Origin: Anniella stebbinsi
Lineage: Eukaryota > Chordata > Lepidosauria > Squamata > Anniellidae
Direction: 5' to 3'
Length of the DNA: 64,000 nt
Assembly (NCBI GenBank): GCA_029215795.1
Contig: JARDYH010000001.1
Coordinates: 9,728,001-9,792,000 of the forward strand
Part shown: one piece after another, positions 42,531 through 54,340 of the stretch
How positions within the stretch are numbered: position 1 is the first letter of the stretch
Layout of the letters: every line of letters begins with the position of its first letter
Program-made: the position numbers and the translations under genes
The notes under the pieces: model-generated
Told to the model about the DNA's origin: nothing
Database searches by the model: none
What the model saw: only the letters and a program-made list of their open reading frames with translations

Positions 42531-45189
42531 AGAGTTGCTTCCTCGCCCCAAGCAATCTTCTAACCAGACAGACTCAATGAGTTAGCTGAAGTCGTCTTGT
42601 GGATAAAGGGCCTCCCTTTGAGGATCTAATATGGAGTAGCAGATCTCCTGCTGTGTCGGAGTACCCTGCTGTTCAACTCCACTTGTGCTCTCTTTGTATA
42701 TTTAGATACAAAACAAATATTACAAAAAAAATCTCCAGTTATCTCTCCTCAACAAGGAAGCCAAATCCAGGTTGGGCTGCTTGTGGGATGCTCTCACAGA
42801 GGGACCATTCAACAATATGGAGCGCTGTTGTATTTGCACTTCCCTCTCCTGGCTCTCTATCAACTTCCCCATTTAATTTCCAAATGCTGGCAACACTCAG
42901 TTTGTCAAACCACGTAATTGCAGGTCAGAACGTTGCTTACTTTCACTGCCGTGTTTGTTAGAACTCGCTGCATGTTGAAAAATCACTTCCCAAAGAGACC
43001 AAATGGGCAACGGAAGGTGGTTTTGTATACTTGAGCTTTCAAAGAGCAATTTGGCTGGCAATGTGTTGAGGAGGGAGGCTTTTCCATCAGCAGTTATTCT
43101 GAGAATTTCCTTTTGATTTGAAGCTCTGTGGGCAATCTGTAAAAACAACCACAACAACCCAAAACAAAAATATGGAATAGCAGTGATGAGTTTTCCACTG
43201 GGAAACGATCGTCCCACCTTTACGTTTCCTGAAGGAGGCAGTTTTATGTCGCATCTTCTACTTTCCAAAGTCTTGTGAAATGATCCCTCAATGGGCTGAC
43301 TTTTCAGTGGTTTGGAATCTGTCAAATTCTGCTGTTTCGATTGCCAGCTTTCCCAGTGTTGAGTTTTATTTCCTTGTGGTTCATTTGTACTGGATGTTTA
43401 CTAGGCTTGCGGCATTGACTTATACGCACCGTAAATGGACTCTGAATCACGTCTGTGTCAGGCTTCCCTAAAATCTGCCCATGTAGAAAGAGAGCAATTT
43501 ATAGCTGTGTGAGGACAAATATGCTAATGAAGTCGACATGTGTCAAACCCTATCCCATTTCGCAGTCGGCTTTATCTGCGCGGCTCTCCGAATTACTCCC
43601 CAAAATGCACACGAGTGCTCGGGCAGATTAAATTCTGGTATCTTGGCGCTGCAAGATCCTTTATCTCTGCAATTTCAAAACTCAAAGATGCCTTGGAGAT
43701 GGTGCGTGTAATTTAATGATCAAAAGGATATGTGGGCCTTGGCTTGGAGCAAGGGGAAGGAACGGAAAGGGAATGGTGGGGTAGTGGTGGTGAAGGGATG
43801 GGAGGAATCAAGCTGCAGGCCATCGAGCCGCAAAGCTGCCTTTGCAATAGGGATGCCAGACTGGCAACACAGGAAATCAGTTGTGAATTTAATTTGGGAG
43901 ATGCGGGAGGCAGTAATTGGCTGCTGCTGTGGAATGACATGTGATGTGGATTGTCATTGGTTGCAACCAAGGGCAAGCCCTTCCTGGTCTTTTGCAGGAC
44001 ATGCAGACTGGGACAGCACCATCAAAGGGGCTGAATCTTTTCTCATTCTTCAACTTTGTCTCCAATGCCCAGTGCATAGAAGTGTCCTTTTCTTTAAAGG
44101 AAAGATTATTTGTATTCTTGATCTGTGTGGTCAACCCTACGTGTGGATTTCTGATAGCCATAGATCCTTCGAGCAGTGTTTGGGGGCAGACAAAACTCGC
44201 AGGTGCATGTTTCAACTGTTGAAACCCGCTGAGAGAAAAAGAATCAAATCACACATGGGGGTGGCTAGAAAAGAAGCTTGCGCCGTATTTTACTCTTTGT
44301 ATTTTAATGGTAGAGTGAGCTAATTTCCCTGTTTTGCTATTTAGAACTCTAAATGCACCATTTAATTTGGCTTATGAATGACAGTGACAGTCCTGCCAAC
44401 AACCACCTTCATTTCAGAAGGGGAACCGTTCCTTCTTCAGATCAAAAGGACCAAGAAACAATCTCTTTTGAGCAAGACGGTATTATTTTTTAATGTAGTT
44501 TTCAGCCATTGATACATTCACTTCTAGTGCATTTCCCCTGTTGCATCCTTTCCTTTCACATCAAAGGGCACTTGAGAAAATTATCTCCAAATGTGTACAT
44601 GGCTACTTGCAAACGGACATCGTCGTGGGAAATAATAAGCTGAAATGATGCTCTTTTCACCGATACCAGCGATTATTGATCTAGGCTTCTTTCTTTTTTA
44701 TGTGTGACACGATGTTCCTTTAATCTTGTCCAGAAGCTTCTGTTCTCCACTGTGTTTCCACCCCTCTCAATTAGCTCAATTCCAACCTGTTCTCCCCCTT
44801 TGAAGGTCTGTAGTAAAGAGAAGAAAGAGAACTGACTCAAGATAAGTAGTGCTTGAATCGAGGCCCATTGCATTCTCAGCCCACGTTTCACAACTTCTCT
44901 AATGCTTCAAAGCACCTCCAGAGGTCTATAAGGCCACCATTTTCTCCCCCCCCATCTCTCTCCAGAATCTTCCCTGAGGATCAATTTTCCGTTGAGTTGG
45001 CTTTGGGATCATAGTGATTAAGAAACAAAGATGCAATGCTGCCATCAGTTTCTTGGGATCTCGTTTCTACTGGATAGATGCAGCATTCTTCTGAATACCA
45101 GTTGCTGGGAATAAATGATGGGGGAATGATCTCACTAGCTGATTACTATGTCATGCTCCCTCTGGAGGACTTCCCTTTGGAAGATGACC
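42531..45189. other. Longest unassigned stretch, candidate conserved non-coding DNA
   Basis: About 2.6 kb with no recognised repeat except a C-run at 44948-44955. 42960-43710 is especially quiet and contains ATATGCTAATGAAGTCGACATG and TTTATCTGCGCGG, octamer/homeodomain-like and GATA-like words. A 197-codon open frame at 43730-44323 has no recognised domain, no good start context and ordinary composition, so I treat it as chance. Confidence 0.35.
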
Positions 45190-45386
45190 AGGAGCTGATG
45201 GATGGCAGATTTAGGACAGATAAAAGGAAGTACGGTGTCACAAAGCACATAGTTAAACTATGGGATTCACTTCCACAAGATGTAGTGATGTCCATCAAAT
45301 TGGATGGCTTTCATTGGGGATTGGATACATTCCTGGAGGAGATGCCTAGCAATAGCTACTAATCCTGATGGCTATATGCTACTTCC
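45190..45386 (+). repeat. CR1 LINE fragment
   Basis: GGAGCTGATGGATGGCAGATT, GGACAGATAAAAGGAAGTAC and GCACATAGTTAAACTATGGG encode the same ORF2 tail as 13730-13810 (frame GRFRTDKRKYG...VKLWDSLPQDVV). 5'-truncated and diverged. Confidence 0.85.
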
Positions 45387-45481
45387 AAAGGAGCTATCCA
45401 AGGTGCTGAACCCTTCTGACTGGTTCTGACTGAAATCCAGAGTGGAATAAGAGCCCCACTTATATCGCAGCCACCAGCTCT
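45387..45481. repeat. MITE family Q (copy 2, half)
   Basis: AAAGGAGCTATCCAAGGTGC, CTGACTGAAATCCAGAGTGG and CGCAGCCACCAGCTC align with the right half of 10556-10780. Confidence 0.65.
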
Positions 45482-45722
45482 ACTGGTCATTTGGTGGTTT
45501 CCTGGCTTTTGTACAGTTTCCACCCCATCCTGAAAGGTTGAAAGGCCTCCCCTATGGCTTTAGTTACTGGCAGTAAGACCATTAATCTAAAATACTCTGC
45601 CATTTTAGGTAGTTTGGGTCTCATCCCTTTGCCTTTGGCCCCACACATCCCCCAAGAGCTTCTCCAAAATGGAATCCAGCTCTTGCACTGAAAGTGGTTC
45701 AACACTCCTAGTCTACCTGTTC
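45482..45722 (-). repeat. Repeat family X (copy 4)
   Basis: CCATCCTGAAAGGTTGAAAGG, TTACTGGCAGTAAGACCATT, CCCTTTGCCTTTGGCCCCAC and GGAATCCAGCTCTTGCACTG are the inverse of the family X order. Confidence 0.65.
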
Positions 45723-46344
45723 CTTAGCTGTGGCTCCTCAACTGAGACCTGGCTCATTCTTGACTGCTGCCTGCCTGCTCCTTGCCACTCCCTCCCTCCC
45801 TCTCCCTATTTTAGGTTATAAACTCCTTGGGAATCTTTGAACAATCATTGAGAATGTTGCGCACATCCTTGGGAACATTCCCAACCCTTGGGAATGTTGT
45901 GGCATGTGTGCATGCATCCATGTGTACGTAAAGAAATAATGCAGTTGTCCTGTTGTGTGCATGATGCTAAAGAAATGGGAGACACATTATCTAGAGCAAC
46001 CTGGATAGCTGGTGTTGGTCATTGACCAAAATATATTCAAAGGGGCTGTAGAGCTAAACCTCTGCTCAGTTCCTTCCATTTCTGCCATGTAGACGTTCTC
46101 ATGGACTTCCGAGGTGGGAAAGCATTTTTGCATAGACTTCAAGGTGGGTAGGCTCCACTGGATCCTGGAACTCTGCTCTAATTTGTTTATAAGGGGGTGG
46201 GCTGGGAGGAGCTACATTTTATTGGGTGTGGCCAGAAGCATGGCCCTGAAAGCCCCTTTCTACAAACTTGGCTTCTCCACGTGTGTGAGGGATGAAAGGG
46301 CATTTAGTCAAACCGTACTTGATGCGCTGGTATCATGAGATCAA
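45723..46344. other. Unassigned DNA
   Basis: No feature recognised. Confidence 0.4.
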
Positions 46345-46382
46345 GGTTGCAATCTTATTCACTTTTACCTGGGAGTAAATCC

Positions 46383-46416
<34 letters not shown>

Positions 46417-46525
46417 TACACTTATATACCACCCCCTAGCCAAAGCTCTCTGGGCGGTTTACAAAAATTAAAAAAGATTGAGCATTAAAAAGACAATGGG
46501 GGTTACTTTTGAGTAGATGTGTATA
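46345..46525. repeat. Family W repeat split by an L2 3' end
   Basis: The left half GGTTGCAATCTTATTCAC...GGGAGTAAATCC and the right half CAATGGGGGTTACTTTTGAG flank an inverted L2 end (46383-46492: (ATT)n, ATACCACCCCCTAGCC, TCTCTGGGCGGTTTAC). The insertion point is the same as in the W copy at 60535. Confidence 0.75.
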
Positions 46526-46526
46526 A

Positions 46527-46606
46527 AACATAAGAACCTAGGAAGAGACAGGCTGAATCAGACCAAAAGGTCCATCTCATCCAGCATTCTATTCCCATAG
46601 TGGCCA
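46527..46606 (-). repeat. CR1 LINE terminal fragment
   Basis: ACATAAGAACCTAGGAAGAG and AAAGGTCCATCTCATCCAGC are the inverted terminus of the 13555-type CR1. Confidence 0.7.
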
Positions 46607-46628
46607 GCTATCACAGGGTCCTTCTTAC

Positions 46629-46722
46629 AGGGTGAGCCACTTGGTGTCCCCCAGGTATTTTGACCTACAACTCCCATCAGTCCTTGCTAGCATAGCCAAT
46701 GGTGAGGCATCATGGGAGTTGT
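46629..46722. repeat. MITE family P (copy 4)
   Basis: TGACCTACAACTCCCATCAG and GCATCATGGGAGTTGTA mark the arms. It lies between two CR1 ends. Confidence 0.7.
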
Positions 46723-46990
46723 ACATAAGAACATAGGAAGAACCATGCTAGATCAGACCAAAGTCAACGTGGTCCAGCGTTCTGTTCACATAGTGGCCAA
46801 CCAGCTGCCCACCGGAAACCAATAAGCAGGACACAGGTGCAACAGCATCCTCCCACCCTTGCCCTCCAGCAAGTGGTGTACCTAGGCATACTGCCTCCGA
46901 TACTGGAGGTAGCATATTTCCACCAGGATTAATAGGCATTGATACTCTCATCCTCCATGAAGATAGCCTTATCCTCCATGAAATCCTCCA
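46723..46990 (-). repeat. CR1 LINE 3' end
   Basis: ACATAAGAACATAGGAAGAACC, GTTCACATAGTGGCCAACC and GATACTGGAGGTAGCATATT are the inverted CR1 3' UTR. Confidence 0.85.
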
Positions 46991-48083
46991 TAGGATTGCA
47001 CTGTGAACATTTTGAAGTAATTTTTTTTTTAGCAAAAATCAGAACTCAGTCATTGATTACAATTTTATGTAGTAACTTTCAGGTTGCAGAGAAAAATGAT
47101 TTAAGAGCCTAACAACACATCTTCAGTTCTTTTTATCAGTATTGATTTTCCTGTAATAAATCTGTTTAAGATTAATTTCTTTTGTGTGGCATCAGATTAT
47201 AATTTTGTAAATGTATCTCAATAATTCATAATGACTTCTTTGAGGGATTTGGATAAACAGCCTTTTAGAATTAATACAATTATAATCCAAGACAGTGCAA
47301 AAGGGAATTAATTTTAAATGGATATTTATCCAACTTACTCAAACAAATCATTAAGATTTGTATTGAAAAACATTAACAAAATTATAATCTGACACAGCAA
47401 GAAAAAAGAATGAACGATTCACAATAATCCATAACGACTTGCATTTGGGATTTCAATAAATAACTTTCATCTGTCATGGATAGTTTGGTTAATTTTATAT
47501 TGAAATATATGTTGCATTTATGTTTTCGGTTCCTATCAAAATGATTATTTTTCAGTGCGTTAGGAGATCATTTCAAATCTCAAAATACATGTAGGAAGCT
47601 ATTCATTTTCCTGTCAAGTATAGACCTCAGATGCAGTTTAAAAGAGGTGTACTAATGCGATGGGTTCTAATGCAATTTCACATATAACTTAATGAAGCAT
47701 GCAAACCGTATCTTCTCTATTAAATACACATAGAATACCACCACATCTTGCTTACAGGGTGCAATTTTTATTTTAATCTAATCAGCTTAAAGATCAAAAT
47801 AATTTTCAAGGTTATGCAGATTTATAACGGAAGCTCAAAAGCCTGAGCAAAATGTGACTTGATTGCAATTTGACTGATTTTTAGCTCTTTTCGGGGTGGC
47901 AAAGCTAAAAAAAATGATGTGGAGTAGGGTTCGGATGATGAAACCAGAGGTTAATGCAGGAACAGTATTCTAAATATATGCAGACTTTTAAAGTTGTGGA
48001 GTTTAGGAGCCAATGCTGAAGTATCCATAGCAACAGAGAACTCACCACGGTTTGCAATTCTAGGCACTCCTAGAGAGGTTCTA
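46991..48083. other. AT-rich block with paired inverted and direct repeats
   Basis: About 1.1 kb without recognised repeats. Within it 47181-47212 is inverted at 47371-47401 (AACAAAATTATAATCTGAC), and 47219-47260 is repeated directly at 47422-47464 (CAATAATYCATAAYGACTT). Homeodomain-like TAAT/ATTA cores are dense. Function unknown. Confidence 0.4.
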
Positions 48084-48219
48084 CACCAGTCTTCCTGTAC
48101 CTGGTGGTCTCCAGATGTTTTGGACTTCAGCTCCCATCAGACTCAGCTGCACAGTTAATGCTCCAGAATGCTGGGAGCTGTAGTCAAAAAAAATCTGGAA
48201 TCATCAGGTTGGGGAAAGT
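48084..48219. repeat. MITE family P (copy 5)
   Basis: CTGGTGGTCTCCAGATGTTTTGG and GGGAGCTGTAGTC...CAGGTTGGGGAAAG are the two inverted ends. Confidence 0.75.
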
Positions 48220-48239
48220 TCCTCTATATCTTTGGTGAC

Positions 48240-48470
48240 TGGAAGGGTTGTTGAGGTTAGGAAAGGATGAGAATCTTGCTTTTTGATAAGAATTTTTCGA
48301 TAAGAATTTGTCAGTATCTTCATCAATGGGACATAAAAAACTTTAAAGTTTAAGAAATCTGAATGTGGAAGAAACCAAAACTGATAATGTTCATCCATCC
48401 AGGCCGAGGGCTTTGAATCCTTCTTAGGTCTTAAAAATCTGGGCTGATGTCCCTGTGTCTTCAACCATGT
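48240..48470 (-). repeat. Unclassified repeat shared with 62098 and 62424
   Basis: TTTTTGATAAGAATTTTTCG, GGGACATAAAAAACTTTAAAG and GAAACCAAAACTGATAATG are the inverse of the order at 62098-62230 (CTGTCAGTTTTGATTTC, AAACTTCAAGTTCTTTC, TTTTTATCAACTC). Confidence 0.5.
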
Positions 48471-48744
48471 TTGTGCTACTGAATTAGGGCTGACACCTAT
48501 TTTTTTCCTTGTAGGGTTCTCATATTTAACAGCTACTTGTCAGGCAGGTAGAACATGATGCTAGCCGTGCTAGAAATAGCTGTGCTTATTAAATTTGGTC
48601 GGTGTAGACAGCTGAGAACTTCAACCAGATTGTTTTTTTTGAGAAGTACTTACCAGAATTCACACATTTCTTCATAAACGGGATGGAAAGAATAAAGGAA
48701 TTCCATCTTGATGCCTGCTCTGTCTTGGGTCCATATCAGATCAT

Positions 48745-49560
48745 GAGCTTCATTTTTTTCTTTCCACATGACAATTTGTGCACATTTTCCCAAATGTATG
48801 CATCAATTGTGTGCATCTTTGAAATTCACTCATTTTGAAATGTATGCATCTTTGAAATCACACTTCAGGAAAGATGCAGAAATCTGGAGGGGGTTCAGAG
48901 GAGGGCAATGAGGATGATCGGGGGTCTAGAAGCAAAGAGGAGAGACTGAAAGAACTGGGCATGTTCAGCCTGGAGAAGAGAAGATTGAGGGGAGACATAG
49001 CACTCTTGAAGTCCTTGAAAGGTTGTCACACAGAGGAGGACCAGGATCTCTTCTCCATCATCTCAGAGTGCAGGGTACGGAATAATGGGTTCTAGTTACA
49101 GGAAGCCAGATTCTGGATAGACATCAGGAAAACTTCCTGACAGTCAAAGCAGTACAACAATGGAACTGATTACCTAGGAAGGCAGTGGGCTCTCTGACAC
49201 TAAAGTCCTTCAGGATGTAGCTGGACCGCCATCTGTCAGGGATGCTTTAACATGGATTCCTGCATTGAGCAGGGGGTTGGACTCGATGGCCTTATAGGTC
49301 CCTTTCAACTCTATTATGCTATGAATCTATGAAATATAATATTCATTTTGAAATGTCTGCATTTCTGAAATGTACTTATTTTGAAATGTCTGCATTTTCA
49401 ATGGTCTGCCTTTTTGCAATGGAATCATTCTTCTCCCGTGATTAAAGTGCATTTGTGCACATTTTTGAAATCTGCTGATTTTGAAATGTACATATTTCCC
49501 CTTTTTTTGCAAGGTAAAATCTGGATCAAAACCCAAACTGAAACGAATTACTCCTACATC
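48745..49560. repeat. AT-rich repeat, family V, split by CR1
   Basis: Left (48745-48871): CCAAATGTATGCATCAATTGTGTGC and CATTTTGAAATGTATGC. Right (49332-49560): CATTTTGAAATGTCTGC, CCCGTGATTAAAGTGCATTTG. The CR1 at 48872-49331 separates them. Confidence 0.65.
48872..49331 (+). mobile_element. CR1 LINE, second 3' subfamily, sense
   Basis: Sense ORF2 C-terminal frame: [20 protein letters not shown], then SECRVRNNG. The 3' UTR has TGGACTCGATGGCCTTATAGG and terminal ATTATGCTATGAATCTATGA repeats. Inserted in family V. 5'-truncated with several indels. Confidence 0.9.
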
Positions 49561-50815
49561 CCTACCTGCTCAGTTTGCTGTTCAGGTGCTACCTGGTGAT
49601 GGGCAACATACCTTGTGAATCTTTATCTTTAAACTGGAAGTGGGCAGGGCATCTCTTCAAATAAAGGACACCTTCAAATAGAGGACTGCTCCCTGTAAAA
49701 GAGAACACAGGACCACCCTGTGTGATGTGGTGTGAGAACGGAGGAATTGAGAGCAGCGTGTGTGAGAGAGAGGGGGCATAAAGAAAGAGCAGTCCTCTTC
49801 CAGACACTCTCTCTTATGGAATGCGTTTCTAAAACATCAGTCTTTCTCCTCTCTATATAAAAAAAGTGTCTTCAACCTATCTGTTCCCACAGGGACATCC
49901 CATTAAGCGGGAAAAGACCACATCTATCTATAAATGTGAAAACTAGTAAAAGAGAAGAATTGCAGAGATCCCTTTCATTAAATGACAATAAACTGGACTG
50001 AAGGTTTCACCAATCTTGTTGATCTGTTTTATTACAGTTTCCTGAAGTCAGCCAAATGAACACAAGGTATCTTGAGTGGCTAGCACATATCACAGCAAAA
50101 AGTTCTAGTGATACAAACTTTATTGAGATAAAGTCAATATCCAACTGTTTCATCATCTACCACGGCAGAGCAGTGGGAAGCTGGTGAATATTTAGCCTTC
50201 ATTTTTTTGCGGGTTGGGGGGAGAAATTATCATGGCTGTGTGCATTTGGTACATTCAGATTTAGAATCCCCTGCATAATTTGACTTCCTGGGAACGGGAG
50301 TGTGTGTGTAGATGTTTTTGGGTTTCTGTTTTGTTTCGTATTCAAACCTAGCATGGTGATTACAGAAGATGAAGCCTGTCTGAAGTTTAAATGTTGAGTT
50401 CTAAACCACACATCTAAAAGCTGAAAAAATATAATACCGATTTTTAAACCTACACAGAGACATTTCCCCCCATGGTGTAAATTTATTCTTTTTCTCTGTT
50501 TTTTTTTTGTTTAATGAGTCATGCATATGGGGGTGGAATGAATTTTTTTCCAGCTAAAAGCAAAAGCTAAAATAAGTTGCTGGAAGCTACCTCATCCTCA
50601 AATATTGGTTGAAAACATGTCTTTTAGGTTTTGGTCTGAAACTACTCTGGCTGGAACAAGGAGCCTTCAGGTCTGTGTGCATCTGGCCTCTATGGTGAGC
50701 TACCACACCTGTGGTTTAGAACAACTTCTGGGAAGTGGTGTATTCTCAGGGTCTGAACTGTTCTCATGCAATGAGGGTGGTGACTGGTTCTCCCCAAAAC
50801 AGGAAGAATAATAGA
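49561..50815. other. Unassigned DNA
   Basis: No repeat or gene recognised. Confidence 0.4.
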
Positions 50816-51352
50816 ATCATAGAATCATAGAAGAGTAGAGTTGGAAGGGGCCTATAAGGCCATCAAGTCCAACCCCCTGATCAATGTAGGAATCCATGTT
50901 AAAACATCCCTGACAGATAGCTGTCCAGTTGCCTTTTGAAGGCCTCTAGTGTGGGAGAAACCACAACCCCCTTGGTCATTGGTTCCATTGTCGTGCTGCT
51001 CTACAATCAGGAAGTTTTCCTGATGTCTAGCCAGAATCTGGCTTCCTGTAACTTGAGCCCATTATACCGTGTCCTGCACTCTGGGATGATCGAGAAGAGA
51101 TCCTGGTCCTCCTCTGTGTGAAAACCTTTCAAGTATTTGAAGAGTGCTATCATGTCTCCCCTCAACCTTCTCTTCTCCAGGCTAAACATGCACAGTTCTT
51201 TCAGTCTCTCCTTATAGGCCTTTGTTTCCAGACCCCTGATCATCCTCGTTGTCCTCCTCTGAACCCCCTCCAGCTTTCTGCATCCTTCTTGAAATGTTGT
51301 GCCCCAAATTGGACACAATACTCAAGACGAGGCCTAACTAGTGCCAAATAGA
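50816..51352 (-). mobile_element. CR1 LINE, second 3' subfamily, antisense
   Basis: Starts with inverted terminal ATAGAATCATAGAATCATAG, then CCATCAAGTCCAACCCCCTG, CCTGACAGATAGCTGTCC, GAGAAGAGATCCTGGTCCTCC, TTCTCTTCTCCAGGCTAAAC and GATCATCCTCGTTGTCCTCC. The minus frame shows CPIWGTTFQEGCRKLEGVQRR and [10 protein letters not shown], further into ORF2 than the other copies. Confidence 0.92.
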
Positions 51353-51431
51353 GGAACAACAAAAGCCTTCTTTGTTGGGCTGAAATTTTACCAGAGTAGC
51401 AATGATCTTCCTAGGTCTGGTTTCGGTGGCC

Positions 51432-51668
51432 CAGTTCACATGATACCAGGGTGATTAATAAGCCATGGTGGCTTGTTATGACCCTACGCATGATGGTCAT
51501 GTACTGGCTCATCTCCTTAATTACCCTCACAGGGCACAGCTTCCCATATCGTCCGAACTTGGCGAGGGTGGCCTGTTGGGGTGGTTAACCAACTGGCCCA
51601 AACCATGACCTGTTGTAGAGTTTGTTAACCACCCTAACAAGCCACCCTCGCTGGGTTCAGATGACACA
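51432..51668. repeat. Foldback DNA repeat (GTTCACATGA type)
   Basis: The left CCCAGTTCACATGATACCAGG and right CTGGGTTCAGATGACACAAG are inverted ends. Inner GGTTAACCAACTGGCCC and GTTTGTTAACCACCC pair. A relative is at 54070. Confidence 0.55.
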
Positions 51669-51848
51669 AGAAATGTGGTGGAGGGTTTGAATGGGCAAAC
51701 GGGCTCTTGTGGGATTTGCAAACTACCATGGTTTAAGGCGGGCTGTGGTGTTTGTATGAACCAGGTCAGTGTGTTCCTTGGTGCTTGTTCCTGGCCTTGG
51801 TCTCTTGGCTCTGACTTTTTGTCACAGGTCTTGATTATGGGCTGCCAG

Positions 51849-51995
51849 GGGAGGCTGGTGGCACTGATTTCAGTGGGTCTGTGAATCCACATTGGGTTTC
51901 GGTCGGAAGCAGCCGGAACTCGAAAGGAGCTGTTCAAGGTTCCAAACCCTAACCCCCAAATAGATCCAGCACTTTGGATAGCTAATTTAGAGGTC
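51849..51995. repeat. MITE family Q (copy 3, partial)
   Basis: GGGAGGCTGGTGGCACTGATT, GGGTTTCGGTCGGAAGC and GAAAGGAGCTGTTCAAGG match the left and central parts of 10556-10780. Confidence 0.65.
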
Positions 51996-52149
51996 CTGCT
52001 GGTATCTTTTGGTGCAGATGGCAAGGCACATCCCCCTCTAGGGCCATAATGTGAGTGATTTCATGCAACCTGGTCACTGTCATGTGTACACCCCCAAGAG
52101 GCATTTGAGATTGGCTAACCTTGTTGCTGTCTATCTTCAGTAGTTATGT

Positions 52150-52278
52150 AATTGTTGGACTAGTTTTAGTGTCAGATTAGGACTAGTGAGTTTTAAATCC
52201 CCAATCAGCCATGAAACCCATGGAGTGACCATAAGCCAGTCACACCTACCTCACAGGGTTGTTGTGAGCTTAAATTTG

Positions 52279-52309
<31 letters not shown>

Positions 52310-52345
52310 GAACATTGGAGAAAAGGAGGGATACATATAATAAAT
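52150..52345 (+). repeat. tRNA-derived SINE (Sauria-SINE-like), diverged
   Basis: AATCCCCAATCAGCCATGAAA, CATAAGCCAGTCACACCTACC, CTCACAGGGTTGTTGTGAG and a GGAGGGATACATATAATAAA tail. A GT run (52280-52308) expanded within the body. The head is decayed. Confidence 0.8.
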
Positions 52346-53214
52346 CAGTTAATAACATTATTGATCTTTATTGGTCTTCTGTATTTAAAAACTTTCTACT
52401 TTTATACACTTAAAACAACAACAATAGGAAAAGTGATATAGAGATTTTTTTAAAAAAAATTTCATGGCTTGATCAGGACTCATCTGTAAGGTTCTATGGC
52501 CAGCTGAAATCATGCATCAGTACTGAATCTGTTCTTTAGCACATGTCGGGACACATGTCTTGAGATGTATGTGGGTGGAAAGTACCATCAGAAGCAGCCC
52601 ACAGTAGCTTTCTCGTCGCAGGAAACCACAGCAACCAATTGGTAAATAGAACTTCTCCATATAAACTGAGTGGAAGGTTTCCTGATCATAGCCTGCAAAG
52701 TCATCGCACAATGGGTAAGGCAATCAAGACCGAAAATGCTTGTCACATATAAATTATAGAGCAGATTTCCCTAAATAAACAAATACTAGCATTTTATTGA
52801 GATGAGCTCCTTCTTTTTCTCCTGGTGTGGATGCTAAACAGCAACAAACTCAATGCTGTTGTTTCTCATGTCAAAGCTTAGGTGTTTGATGGGCAAAATG
52901 CTTTCTTTTCTTTCTCCCTTTTTGCCTTTGGCATAGTAGCTTGCCTGCTCTGGTCTTAAGGCAAAGAAGGGAGCACTGATATCAATCCCTTTTGAGTGGT
53001 TTACTACCTGTCATTTCTTTCACATTAAATGACCAAAGGATTATTGCTTTCATGGTAGAAAGAAATGGATTCTGTATTTGTTCTCCCCAGCCAGACAACT
53101 TTGATAAACATTGGTCCTTTTTTAATCTTCTAATTCTTTGAGTAATGCTTTGGTCCCCCACACCTTAGCTTATCTTCCTCCAATTTTTAAAAAATAAGGC
53201 AAAGATTTATTACT
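52346..53214. other. Unassigned DNA
   Basis: No feature recognised. Confidence 0.4.
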
Positions 53215-53594
53215 GTTCGAAGCTAACCTCACTATAGCATTTCTGAGAGAATTGCACTGGCTACCTATTGGCTACCGGGCCAGGTACTAGTGTACAAAGC
53301 CCTAAATAACTTGAGACCAGGATACATGAGAGAGTGCCTTCTCCCTTACTAACCTGCCCAGTCACTGAGGTCATCGGAGGGCATGCTCCCGGTGGTTCCA
53401 GTTAGACCTGTGGCCCGATTGGAATCCACCGGGAAGAAGAGACTTTAGTGTGGTGGCCCCTTCTCTGTGGAACTGTCTGCCCTTGGAGAGAGTTCTTCTT
53501 TCTTTTACTGTTTATACCAATGTTCACCACTCTGGAATCTGTGTTAGATAATGGAGCGTTATATAAATATTGATAATAATAATAATAATAATAA
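53215..53594 (+). repeat. L2-clade LINE 3' end, third subfamily
   Basis: GAGAATTGCACTGGCTACCTA, GTACAAAGCCCTAAATAAC, GGTGGCCCCTTCTCTGTGG and GAGCGTTATATAAATATTGA followed by (AAT)n. The order LHWLPI, then KALN, then APF...W, is the ORF2 C-terminus in decayed form. Confidence 0.75.
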
Positions 53595-54069
53595 CCATTT
53601 TGGAGAGTTCGTTCTTGGTGTTAGTTTCCTATTTAGTCAGCAAAAAATAAAAATGTCCCCCTCCCAAAGAAAAGCAGTTCTTCTTCAAATTCATAGAACA
53701 TATGATGGAGATATAAGGCAGGGGTTTTTCAAACTTTACTTTTGGAGATGCAGTTCCCCCAAAGAATTCCAATCTCCCCCTGCATTGCACACCCACAGGA
53801 GAAAACATCCAACACTCGCAAGTCATGACAGTGATGATGAAGCTCAACAGACCTGGTGACAATCCTGCATGAACTGAGCAGCCTCCCTAAAACATGACCC
53901 AGAATCCTTTGCGACAATTAGGGGTTCACTGACATACCTCAATATGGAAACTGTTCACAAAAAATAGAAGGTTTAAAGTTTACTGATGTAGAGGATAAAT
54001 AAATGTGACAAGAAATGCATAGGTAGTAATGAAAAGTTGCTGGGTTCAGTTTTATCTCAGCCACTGGCA
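53595..54069. other. Unassigned DNA
   Basis: No feature recognised. Confidence 0.4.
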
Positions 54070-54220
54070 GGGTTCGAATGTCACAACAGCCCATGATAGG
54101 TTAATAAGCTACACACAGTAGCTGATTTTTGAGATAGCCAATGATCCCCTGCCACATGAACAGGTGAATAAGCTATTGTGAGTGGCATATTAAGCTACTG
54201 TGTGTAATTTGATTCACCTT
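54070..54220. repeat. Foldback DNA repeat (GTTCGAATGTC type)
   Basis: GGGTTCGAATGTCACAACAG...GCTACACACAGTAGC at the left and AAGCTACTGTGTGTAATTTG at the right are inverted. Related to 51432. Confidence 0.45.
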
Positions 54221-54288
54221 CTGCAGGTACAAAACACACACCTTGGATAGTGCCATTAGAGTTCTGGCTGGATTCCTAGCTCCATCAA

Positions 54289-54289
54289 A

Positions 54290-54340
<51 letters not shown>

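Noticed and set aside
43730..44323. 197-codon open reading frame
   Set aside because: Longest frame not explained by a LINE, but no recognisable domain, no coding-like composition and no splice or start context. One such frame in 64 kb across six frames is within chance.
51527..52024. 165-codon minus-strand open frame
   Set aside because: It covers a foldback repeat end and a family Q MITE. No domain is recognised.
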